DNA of 34,258 bases. It comes from Clostridia bacterium (GTDB lineage: Bacteria > Bacillota > Clostridia > Oscillospirales > Feifaniaceae). Location of the stretch: the NCBI GenBank assembly GCA_017427525.1, contig JAFRSP010000032.1, positions 1 to 34,258 on the forward strand, in the 5' to 3' direction. A program made the translations under genes and the position numbers. Shown here in pieces: positions 7,659 through 14,610 of this stretch. The notes under the pieces are model-generated. The model ran no database searches. It was not told the DNA's origin and saw nothing but the letters and a program-made list of their open reading frames with translations. How positions within the stretch are numbered: position 1 is the first letter of the stretch; every line of letters starts with the position of its first letter.

Positions 7659-8591
7659 TCAAACCGTCTCCTTCTTCTGTTGCGGAGCATTTTTATGGAG
7701 GGCCGCGGTTTGCGCCCGCTTTGCAGCCCGTTTCTGCCGCAGAGTGGGAAGCCCGAGCGCAACTGTCACGACCAGCGCCGAGAGCAATTTCAAATCGTTG
7801 GTGTTGAGCCCCGCCTGCAGCACCAGCGTAATCACCAGATAATACAGAATGGCGCCCACGATCGAGGCAAAGAGTCTCAAGGAGAAATGAGAGCGAAGAA
7901 AGGGAACCGCCTCCCCCAGAACCAGGGATGCGAGGCCGATCACAATGGCGCCGCGGCCCATGTTGACGTCGGCATACCCCTGATACTGGGCCAGAAGTCC
8001 GCCTGCCAGCCCGACCAGCCCGTTGGAGATCATCAGGCCCAGCACGATGGCAGAATCCGTGTTGATCCCCTGCGCGCGGGCCATGCCCGCATTGCTGCCG
8101 GTGGCGCGGATCCCATATCCCTGCTCCGTCGTGAAAAACCACGAGAGCAGTCCCACCATGGCAAGGGCGAAGACCGATCCGACCAGGATCGCGTGATAGG
8201 GGTCTCTCAAACTGAGCAGGCCCTCTACCCCAAGCAGCGGAAGATTTGAGCGCCCCAGGATCCTCATGTTGATCGAGTAGAGCCCGAGCTGGGTCAGGAT
8301 TCCCGAAAGAATCACCGGAATCCCAAGCCTGGTGTGCAGAGACCCTGTCAGCAGCCCTGCCAGCATACCGACAGCCGCCGCCGCAAAGAGCGCCGTCAGC
8401 GGAGAAACGCCTTTCAGAAGCAAAACCGCGTTGACCGCCGCGCCGGTGCACATGCTGCCATCCACCGTCATATCTGCATAGTTCAGAATCCGAAAGGTAA
8501 TGGCAATCCCAAGCGCCAAAACGCCCCATAATATTCCCTGTGAAACGGCGCCGGGACAAGCGCTTAGAAAGGATGACAGCATATGACTCAT
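7659..8591 (-). CDS. ABC transporter permease (TrpXYZ-like system)
   Basis: 310 aa, about eight to nine transmembrane helices, of the branched-chain-amino-acid/BPD_transp_2 permease superfamily. Family-like segments are ALGIAITFRILNYADMTVDG near the N-terminus and GYGIRATGSNAGMARAQGIN in the middle, the latter containing the EAA-like loop that docks on the ATPase. GGLLAQYQGYADVNMGRGAI follows. The last 30 residues are basic and probably cytoplasmic. It partners the PF04392-type lipoprotein upstream and the ATPase directly downstream (one base apart). An SD-like AAAGGAGC precedes the start at 8591; the downstream ATG at 8582 is possible but less well placed. Confidence 0.92.
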   Translation of the reverse strand: MSHMLSSFLSACPGAVSQGILWGVLALGIAITFRILNYADMTVDGSMCTGAAVNAVLLLKGVSPLTALFAAAAVGMLAGLLTGSLHTRLGIPVILSGILTQLGLYSINMRILGRSNLPLLGVEGLLSLRDPYHAILVGSVFALAMVGLLSWFFTTEQGYGIRATGSNAGMARAQGINTDSAIVLGLMISNGLVGLAGGLLAQYQGYADVNMGRGAIVIGLASLVLGEAVPFLRSHFSLRLFASIVGAILYYLVITLVLQAGLNTNDLKLLSALVVTVALGLPTLRQKRAAKRAQTAALHKNAPQQKKETV

Positions 8592-8618
8592 GAAATACGG
8601 CTCCTTTGTTTTGATCCG

Positions 8619-8658
8619 GCCGAAAGGCTGACGGACAAAGTCCGGTCAGCCTTTCGGC
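8619..8658 (-). repeat. Intercistronic stem-loop after the lipoprotein gene
   Basis: A 14-bp perfect stem (8619-8632 with 8645-8658) continues into GGAC/GTCC with one bulged base and a three-base loop. It fills the gap between the lipoprotein stop (8680) and the permease start (8591). There is no T tract behind it on the minus strand, so it is more likely an mRNA 3'-end stabiliser than a full terminator. It would favour expression of the lipoprotein over the membrane components. Confidence 0.75.
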
Positions 8659-8679
8659 TTGCTTGTAGCGATAAAGGAC

Positions 8680-9660
8680 TTATTGTACGGCGCTTTGAAG
8701 CTCTTCCGGAATCTCGATGCCGAGTTCTTCGGCGGTCTTCCCGTTGATGACGGTTTCAAGTTCGCCATTGTAGAACCCGATCGGAATGGTTCCCACATCC
8801 ACGCCGTCTCTGAGGATCTGCAGCGCCTGCGCCGCAGTCTGACGGCCGAGCTCCTTGTAGCTGAAGCTGTAAGTGGCAAGAGCTCCTGCGGTCACCATAT
8901 TTCCCTCGCCTCCCACGGTGGGGATGCCGGCAGGATTGAGCACCATGACGATCGTGGCCATGGTATCGGCCATCAGGTTGTCTGTGGGGATATAGACGCC
9001 GTCGACCTTGCCGACCATGGACTGAACCACCGACTGCACCTGACTGGTCTCGGTCGCCGTGAAGCGCAGTGTATCGATCCCCTTTGCCGAAAGCGCCTTT
9101 TCGGCCATCTCGACCTGCAGGATCGAGTTGTCCTCACTGGCGTTGAAGAGCAGGCCTATGGTTTTGGCTTCGGGCACGAAGCTGAGAAGCAGGTCGATCT
9201 GATCCGCCACGGGGTTCATATCAGAGGTTCCGGAAACGTTGCCGCCCGTCGCCTCCTCATTGCTTTCAACCAGGCCGGCGTATGCGGGACTTGTCACCGC
9301 AGTGACGAGGATCGGGATCTCGGTGGTCGCCTGTGCGGCGGCCTGTGCGGCGGGGGTCGCGATTGCCAGGATGAGGTCGACCTTGTCGTTGACCAGCTTG
9401 TTGGCAATGGTCGCGCAGTTGGACTGCTCGCCGCCGGCGTTCTGCACGTCGATTTCATAGGCGAATCCGGATTCGTCGAGCGCCTCCACAAATCCCTCGA
9501 GCGCAGCGTCGAGGGCAGGATGCGCCGTCAGCTGAATCACGCCGATGCGGGGCGCAGCAGACTCTTCACCTTGAGAATCCTCTCCGGATTCGGTTTTGCT
9601 GCAGGCGGCAAGAGAACCTATCAGGGTCAGTGCGAGCAGGAGAGCGAGTAGCTTTTTCAT
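8680..9660 (-). CDS. ABC transporter substrate-binding lipoprotein (PF04392-like)
   Basis: 326 aa. The N-terminus has a lipoprotein signal: KK, a hydrophobic stretch and the lipobox LAAC (about residues 17-20), followed by an acidic serine-rich linker. The mature part starts IGVIQLTAHPALDAALEGF and has DLILAIATPAAQAAAQAT and GVYIPTDNLMADTM. These are typical of ABC_sub_bind (PF04392), the family of streptococcal TrpX. The frame is open to 9750; AAAGGAGTG before the ATG at 9660 gives the start. It is the first structural gene of the operon. It lies 117 bases downstream of a Rho-independent terminator that ends a Phe/Tyr-rich ORF, so the ligand is plausibly an aromatic amino acid. That is inference, not proof. 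Confidence 0.92.
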   Translation of the reverse strand: MKKLLALLLALTLIGSLAACSKTESGEDSQGEESAAPRIGVIQLTAHPALDAALEGFVEALDESGFAYEIDVQNAGGEQSNCATIANKLVNDKVDLILAIATPAAQAAAQATTEIPILVTAVTSPAYAGLVESNEEATGGNVSGTSDMNPVADQIDLLLSFVPEAKTIGLLFNASEDNSILQVEMAEKALSAKGIDTLRFTATETSQVQSVVQSMVGKVDGVYIPTDNLMADTMATIVMVLNPAGIPTVGGEGNMVTAGALATYSFSYKELGRQTAAQALQILRDGVDVGTIPIGFYNGELETVINGKTAEELGIEIPEELQSAVQ

Positions 9661-9776
9661 GGGAAAGATACACTCCTTTTTTATATTTTTGCTTCCTTTG
9701 CTTTTCTTGACGGTCGGGACGGGCTGAAGGGGTGCTCTGCAATGCCTCAACCCTACCCGGTCATGGGACTTTTATC

Positions 9777-9815
9777 AAAAAAGCGGCCCCCGTCGAACAG
9801 ACGGGAGCCGCTTTT
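9777..9815 (-). terminator. Candidate attenuator terminator before the ABC operon
   Basis: On the minus strand a 16-bp stem (9815-9800 with 9794-9779, one U-G pair) with a five-base loop runs straight into six U residues. It begins only 12 bases after the stop of the Phe/Tyr-rich ORF and lies 117 bases before the lipoprotein start. No convincing promoter lies between it and the lipoprotein gene, so transcription of the ABC operon probably has to read through it. Confidence 0.85.
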
Positions 9816-9827
9816 CTGCATCACAGG

Positions 9828-10025
9828 TCAGCGTTCCAATCGCATTCGATGGGCTGTTTTCTGTTCCTCGGTAAAGAAGAAATAATAGAAACCGGCATAA
9901 TAAAAAGCGCCCGCAAAGAAGCGGACGAAATAGAAATAAAATCGATTCAGGGCAGCACAAATACGCAGAGCCATAGCATGGTCTGCTCTCATCTCGTTGC
10001 GGACTTCACACATTGCGCAGCTCAC
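9828..10025 (-). CDS. Phe/Tyr-rich 65-codon ORF, candidate leader peptide
   Basis: 65 aa starting at GTG 10025, nine bases after AGGAGG (10040-10035); the first ATG (10013) is too far from that site. Residues 29-51 contain 10 Phe and 6 Tyr in 23 positions (FYFYF, FF, FYY, FYYFFF), with no Trp. The stop TGA at 9830-9828 is 12 bases before a strong terminator hairpin. A near-consensus promoter (10120-10092) precedes it, and the next gene downstream is a TrpX-like ABC operon. This is the classical arrangement of ribosome-mediated attenuation (compare pheL). It is longer than usual leader peptides, so a genuine small membrane protein is the main alternative: the aromatic block could form one helix. 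Confidence 0.7.
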   Translation of the reverse strand: MSCAMCEVRNEMRADHAMALRICAALNRFYFYFVRFFAGAFYYAGFYYFFFTEEQKTAHRMRLER

Positions 10026-10091
10026 GATACAGCTCCTCCTTTGCCTGCTTTGATTCAAATCGGACCTTAAGCTTTCCGATCTATGGTTGCC

Positions 10092-10120
10092 ATTATACGA
10101 CCGAGTATGCATCAAGTCAA
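10092..10120 (-). promoter_or_regulatory. Strong sigma-A promoter of the leader/ABC operon
   Basis: On the minus strand TTGACT (10120-10115), a 17-base spacer and a perfect TATAAT (10097-10092). This is the best promoter match in the window. Transcription should start near 10085, about 60 bases before the GTG of the Phe/Tyr-rich ORF. Confidence 0.85.
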
Positions 10121-10173
10121 TTGTCAAAACCAACCCAAAAATCCCGAGAAACGCGGCCGGCCTTTCATAACAA

Positions 10174-10214
10174 TCGCCCAATTCCCCCCGATTATTTTAG
10201 AGGGAATTGGGCGA
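10174..10214 (-). terminator. 13-bp inverted repeat, possible end of the second ABC operon
   Basis: TCGCCCAATTCCC (10174-10186) is perfectly repeated in inverse at 10202-10214 around 15 bases. It lies 87 bases after the stop of the last permease gene (10301) and 54 bases upstream of the -35 of the next promoter. The minus-strand tail is only UUGUUAU, so termination would be imperfect. A run of seven T follows a few bases away on the plus strand (10223-10230). It could instead be a regulator site for the leader promoter. Confidence 0.45.
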
Positions 10215-10300
10215 AGGTGGAAGTTTTTTTAAGCTTTCCCGCCGCTTTGCAGCATTTTTGCATCCATTCAGGCAAAGAGACGCACGCAGGATCCGTCCGC

Positions 10301-11800
10301 TTACTGTGCGGCTCCCTCCGCCTCGGCGCTCGGTCCTGCGCCGGGCTTTTCTCCCTGCGGTTTGAGTTGGATCTTCTGTGCAGCCTTGCCCTTCCAGGCA
10401 TGCATGGCAAGTGACAGCGCGATCACGCCGTAGGCCACAAACACGCGGAAGTATTCGCCGATCATGGAATTGCCGAAAAGGTTCTTTCCGGCGCTCGGCG
10501 CCAGGATGAAGAGCGTATGGAACAAAACCACGCCCAAAACAGCCTGCTTGTTGGTGGCCTTCTGCACCGAAGCGCCGCCTACCAGCAGCGCGGCGATGGC
10601 AAACTGTCCCACCGTCTCATGCGCGCCGTAGGTCTGGAAGGTTCCGATATTCTGCATCGAGATCAGCTGCCCGTATCCGGCGAGCACGGTCGAAAAAATG
10701 ATGGCGATGATGCGGGTTCTGTCCACATTGATACCGGAGGCCGTCGCCACCGAGAGACTCTGTCCGACGGTGCGCATATTCTGCCCGAGACGGGTTTTCA
10801 TCAACGCCTCATTGAAGAAGCAGAGCAGCCCGATCATGCAGTATGTCACCACCGGAACCTTGACCGAGAGTAGCAGCCGGTAGATCGAGTCCACATAGGT
10901 CAAGGCATAAGCCACGGCGGCCAGAGCAATGCGCAGCCCCGCCTTTTTGAGGTCTGCCTCTTGGTGAAGCAGGAGCTTTTTATAGCACACCGAACCGACC
11001 GTGTAGGCGATCACGACCGCCACCACAACCTCCACTGCGGTCAGCAGCGTATAGCGGGTCGTGGTGAGCAGACTGCGGATCGGAGGCACAAAGGTGAGCC
11101 CAAAACCAACCGCGCTTAAAACAAGGCGCAGAACCTGACGCTTTCCCGCAGCTGTGTCGCCCTTCTTTTTTGCGGCACTCCAGGCGATCACAGCCGAGAG
11201 GGCCAGCAGCACCAAGGCAAGCTCCACCACATGCAGGAGCGGCAGCTCATCGAGCGCATACTTGATGGTGTCCTTGAGGTCGATGGTGTTTTTCACTCCC
11301 ACGCCGCCGGAAATCATCAGCCTGGAATTGTTGATGGGAATCACGCCGCCGAAGATAAAGAGGAAGAGCAGCTGATAGAGTCCGTTGGCACAGTAGCCGA
11401 GCACCATACCGCCGATCATCTCGGAGCCCTTCATATTGTTGAAGAGCTTGCCGGCGCCGTAGCCGAACAGAATCGAGAGCGGCGTGGAGAGCAGCACACA
11501 GAGCGCAAAGCCCTTAAAGCCGGTGATTCCCCAAACCGAAACGGAGAACACCGCGATCTGCGCCGCCATAGCTCCGATCACAATTCCGAAATTGAGCCCC
11601 ATTCCCGCCAAAACGGGAATCAGCAAGGACAAAACGAGGAAGGTGTTTCGTCCGATACGGGTAAAAAGCTCGCCGAGCAAAAAGCCCATGGTCTGCTTCG
11701 AGGCGAAGAAGGCCCCGATACAGAGCAAAACGAAGAGCAGGGTGACTTTATTTTCAAACAGCATGTCCCGCATGTTCTTCTTTCCCACCGGGTTGTTCAT
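10301..11800 (-). CDS. ABC transporter permease, second subunit (DUF3798 system)
   Basis: 499 aa polytopic membrane protein of the BPD_transp_2 superfamily (simple sugar/nucleoside/branched-chain amino acid permeases). It is longer than typical RbsC-like proteins. After the N-terminal helices come GMGLNFGIVIGAMAAQIAV and KGSEMIGGMVLGYCANGLYQ. A central charged cytoplasmic region (about residues 212-222, AAKKKGDTAAGKR) interrupts the helices. The ATPase-contact loop TRLGQNMRTVGQSLSVATAS is near residue 340, followed by ALLVGGASVQKATN. The C-terminus is alanine/glutamate-rich. Its ATG overlaps the stop of the partner permease by four bases (11797-11800), implying translational coupling and a 1:1 heterodimer. 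The substrate is unknown. Confidence 0.9.
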   Translation of the reverse strand: MNNPVGKKNMRDMLFENKVTLLFVLLCIGAFFASKQTMGFLLGELFTRIGRNTFLVLSLLIPVLAGMGLNFGIVIGAMAAQIAVFSVSVWGITGFKGFALCVLLSTPLSILFGYGAGKLFNNMKGSEMIGGMVLGYCANGLYQLLFLFIFGGVIPINNSRLMISGGVGVKNTIDLKDTIKYALDELPLLHVVELALVLLALSAVIAWSAAKKKGDTAAGKRQVLRLVLSAVGFGLTFVPPIRSLLTTTRYTLLTAVEVVVAVVIAYTVGSVCYKKLLLHQEADLKKAGLRIALAAVAYALTYVDSIYRLLLSVKVPVVTYCMIGLLCFFNEALMKTRLGQNMRTVGQSLSVATASGINVDRTRIIAIIFSTVLAGYGQLISMQNIGTFQTYGAHETVGQFAIAALLVGGASVQKATNKQAVLGVVLFHTLFILAPSAGKNLFGNSMIGEYFRVFVAYGVIALSLAMHAWKGKAAQKIQLKPQGEKPGAGPSAEAEGAAQ

Positions 11801-12882
11801 GCGTTCTTCCCTCCTCCCGACTTGGTCAGCGCATACAGAATGATGCCGTTGCTGATGATCAGACGCATCACCTCAGAAAGGTTGGCGACCGGAATGATGC
11901 GGTTGGCAACCGGCAGTCCCAGCGTCAGAAGCCCCTGGAAAAGCAGCGTTCCGATCAGCACGTTCGAAATGTTTGCCCTGCGGATGGAAGCTCCGCCGAT
12001 CAAAACGGAGGCCACGCAGCTGAATCCCATCATCATGGGGGCGTTATAGAGCTGCACAAACCCGTAGGATTGGGCATACACGATGATGCCCACCGCACCG
12101 ATCGCCGTGGAGATTGCCGTGCCCAGGATGCGCATTTTATCCACGTTGATACCGTTTGCACGGGCAAAAGCCGGGTTGCTTCCGGCCGCCGACATGGCCA
12201 TTCCCACCTTGGAGCGCAGGAAGAGCCACACGAGAAAACAGGCCCCGAAGAAAAACAGCCAGAGACCCGTTGGGATCTCGATCTCGGTGTGGGGGATCTT
12301 GAAGGCCAGAAACCGGTTGAAGACGTTTCCAAAGGAGTTCTCCAGCGTCAGCGTCGTGCGCAGTCCGCTTCCACCGATGGTCCAGATGAGGTCGCCGCGC
12401 TTGAAGGGCAGTATCAGCCAGGCGATATTCATAAAGGCGATGATGGAAAAGCCCACATAGGTCGAAACCGTCATCTCGCTTCCCTTGACGCGGTTGAGCA
12501 GGATTCCGTAGCCGATCCCGATCACCGAGGCAAAGGCCGCGCCGATCACCAGCGCCAGCAGAATGGTAAACAGGGGGATCAGCTTTTCGGGAGCGCCCAT
12601 CCCCACCCAAAATTCAGGGCCGAGTTCCATGGAAATCAGAGCTCCCAACAGTCCGCCGACGATGCCGAGGGAGATGCCGAAGTTGAGACCGATCCCGCAC
12701 TGCACGCCCGGAACCATGGCCAGCACCAGCACACCGTATTGCCCATAGCGGCGGAAGGTATCGCTGATGAGACCCTGCACACCAAGGCCGGAAATCTGCG
12801 CCAGGATGAGCAGCAGCACCAAAAATGCGGCGATGATGAGGCGCGGCCAGCCGATGCGGTCGATAAACTTGCTGTTATTCAC
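11797..12882 (-). CDS. ABC transporter permease, first subunit (DUF3798 system)
   Basis: 361 aa, about nine to ten transmembrane helices, same superfamily as the neighbour at 10301. Shared motifs include GIGLNFGISLGIVGG, KGSEMTVSTYVGFS, the ATPase-contact loop VGMAMSAAGSNPAFARANGI, and ASVLIGGASIRRANISN. The reading frame extends to 12990, but the best start is GTG at 12882 behind GAGGAGGGAG. This start overlaps the last 8 bases of the ATPase gene. The two permeases are homologous to each other and probably form a heterodimer around one double ATPase. The substrate cannot be assigned. Confidence 0.9.
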   Translation of the reverse strand: MNNSKFIDRIGWPRLIIAAFLVLLLILAQISGLGVQGLISDTFRRYGQYGVLVLAMVPGVQCGIGLNFGISLGIVGGLLGALISMELGPEFWVGMGAPEKLIPLFTILLALVIGAAFASVIGIGYGILLNRVKGSEMTVSTYVGFSIIAFMNIAWLILPFKRGDLIWTIGGSGLRTTLTLENSFGNVFNRFLAFKIPHTEIEIPTGLWLFFFGACFLVWLFLRSKVGMAMSAAGSNPAFARANGINVDKMRILGTAISTAIGAVGIIVYAQSYGFVQLYNAPMMMGFSCVASVLIGGASIRRANISNVLIGTLLFQGLLTLGLPVANRIIPVANLSEVMRLIISNGIILYALTKSGGGKNA

Positions 12883-14464
12883 GCTCTCCCTCCTCTTTTG
12901 AAACCGTGCCGGACATGGCAAGGCCAAAGGCGGCGTCTGAATCGTTCGGACGCAAGACCGTCGTGATGGTCCCGTCGCTGACAATGGCAATCCGGTCGCA
13001 GATCGAACGCAGCTCCAGCAGCTCGCTCGAGACCATGATGATGGTCATGCCCGAATCCCGGTTCAGCGAACGCAGCAGCTCGATAATCAGCTTCTTGGCG
13101 CCGATATCGATCCCTCGCGTGGGCTCGCTGACCATTAAAATTCGGGGGTTCTGGGTCAGGGCACGGGCAAGGCAAACTTTTTGCTGGTTCCCACCCGAGA
13201 GGCTCCCCGCGGTCTGCTGAATGCCGGTGCAGCGGATATCGAGCTGCTGCACCATCTCCTGCGCATGTGCGCCGGCTGCGCGGCTGTTCAGCAGCTTTCC
13301 CTTGAGGAACTGCTTTTTGGTCTGCATGGCGGTGAAAACGATGTTGTCCCGAATCGATTCGTTGAGCAGCAGGCCCACTCCGCGGCGATCTTCCGACACA
13401 AAAGCAATCCCCTTGTCCAGCGCGTCGCCCAGCCGATGCAGATCCAGCTTTTCGCCGGACACGGTCACCTCACCCTCGGCCTCATAGAGTCCCATGATAC
13501 CGTTTGGAATGCCGAGCTTGCCCTGTCCGGCCAGCCCGCCGATCCCGAGGATCTCTCCCTCGTAAACGTCGAAGTCGATCTTCTTTACCCGCTCTCCCGG
13601 CATTTCCACCGAAAAATCTCTCACTGTCATCACCGGCGAGCCGGAAAAGACGCGGCCCTCGGCCATCGTCTCGAGCTGACCCTCCATTTTGCGGCCGACC
13701 ATGAGTTCCGCGATCTGCGCCATATCGGTCTCCGCGGTGTTCAGACAGGTGACCAGCTCACCGTCGCGCAGCACGGTGATCCTGTCGGTCACCTCCATGA
13801 CCTCGTTGAGGCGGTGCGTGATAAAAACGATCGCAATTCCGTGGGCCGCGATATCGCGGATGGCGGCCAGCAGCCGCTCGGCCTCGCTCTCGGTCAGCAC
13901 CGCCGTCGGCTCGTCGAACACCAGAAGCCGGATGCCGGTTTTGTCGATTTCCCGCGCGATTTCAATAAACTGCATGTATCCGACCGGAAGCCCCGCCACG
14001 CGGGCATATTCGTCGATGCCAAGTCCGATGGTGTCGAGCGCGCGCCGCGCGTCGGTGCGCATAGCCTGTCCGTCGAGCGTCTCGATCGATTTGCCGAAGA
14101 TGCGGCTGAACAGGTTGGGCGTGGTGATTTCTCTGCCCACTTTGATATTTTCCGTCACAGTGAAGCCGGGGATGAGCATGAATTCCTGGTGCACCATCCC
14201 GATCCCGTATTTCATGGCGTCTTGCGGGGAGGCGATCTTCACGGGCTTTCCTTCGATTTCCACCGTGCCCTCAAAGCCCCCCGTTTCATGAATCACGGGC
14301 ATGCCGAACAGAATATTCATCAGGGTGGATTTTCCCGCCCCGTTTTCTCCCATCAACGCATGGATTTCTCCCGGTTTGACACAAAAGGAAACGTCTTTTA
14401 ACACGCGGTTTCCATAGTAGTCTTTCGAAATGTTCTCCATTTTGAGAACATACTGCGGATCCAA
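12875..14464 (-). CDS. ABC transporter ATP-binding protein with two NBDs (RbsA/MglA-like)
   Basis: 529 aa, two fused nucleotide-binding domains as in RbsA/MglA and nucleoside importers. NBD1 (about residues 5-245) has Walker A GENGAGKST, a diverged signature around LPVGYMQFIEIAREI, Walker B LLVFDEPTAVL and ITHRLNEV. NBD2 (about 270-515) has a degenerate Walker A (GLAGQGKLG, no final S/T). It also has a canonical signature LSGGNQQKVCLARAL and ILMVSEPTRGIDIGAK. A degenerate second P-loop is common in this group. The start is TTG at 14464, six bases after GGGAGGAG; the first ATG (residue 9) is badly placed. The gene sits after the DUF3798 lipoprotein gene and overlaps the first permease. Confidence 0.93.
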   Translation of the reverse strand: MDPQYVLKMENISKDYYGNRVLKDVSFCVKPGEIHALMGENGAGKSTLMNILFGMPVIHETGGFEGTVEIEGKPVKIASPQDAMKYGIGMVHQEFMLIPGFTVTENIKVGREITTPNLFSRIFGKSIETLDGQAMRTDARRALDTIGLGIDEYARVAGLPVGYMQFIEIAREIDKTGIRLLVFDEPTAVLTESEAERLLAAIRDIAAHGIAIVFITHRLNEVMEVTDRITVLRDGELVTCLNTAETDMAQIAELMVGRKMEGQLETMAEGRVFSGSPVMTVRDFSVEMPGERVKKIDFDVYEGEILGIGGLAGQGKLGIPNGIMGLYEAEGEVTVSGEKLDLHRLGDALDKGIAFVSEDRRGVGLLLNESIRDNIVFTAMQTKKQFLKGKLLNSRAAGAHAQEMVQQLDIRCTGIQQTAGSLSGGNQQKVCLARALTQNPRILMVSEPTRGIDIGAKKLIIELLRSLNRDSGMTIIMVSSELLELRSICDRIAIVSDGTITTVLRPNDSDAAFGLAMSGTVSKEEGERE

Positions 14465-14507
14465 GCGTTACTCCTCCCTTCCGAAGTGGTTTTTCTCTGT
14501 CGAAAAG

Positions 14508-14577
14508 AACGAGAATGCTCTTAAAAACATCCTCGTTTTGAACGCTCAGGCCGGCTTGCCAGAGCAAGCCGGCCTGA
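14508..14577 (-). repeat. Tandem intercistronic hairpins after the DUF3798 gene
   Basis: Going down the minus strand there are two stems. The first is a perfect 14-bp GC-rich stem with a four-base loop (14577-14564 with 14559-14546) and no T tail. The second is a 10-bp stem with one G-U pair (14537-14528 with 14517-14508), followed by CTTTTC. They fill the gap between the lipoprotein stop (14611) and the ATPase start (14464). A role in making more lipoprotein than transporter, by mRNA stabilisation or partial termination, is likely by analogy. Confidence 0.75.
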
Positions 14578-14610
14578 AGGCGCGTCACAGACTGAAATCC
14601 AGTCGTTTCT

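Noticed and set aside
9661..10085. T-box riboswitch upstream of the TrpXYZ-like operon
   Set aside because: The AGGGTGGNACCGCG-type T-box sequence and Stem I motifs are not present; the leader is better explained by the Phe/Tyr-rich ORF.
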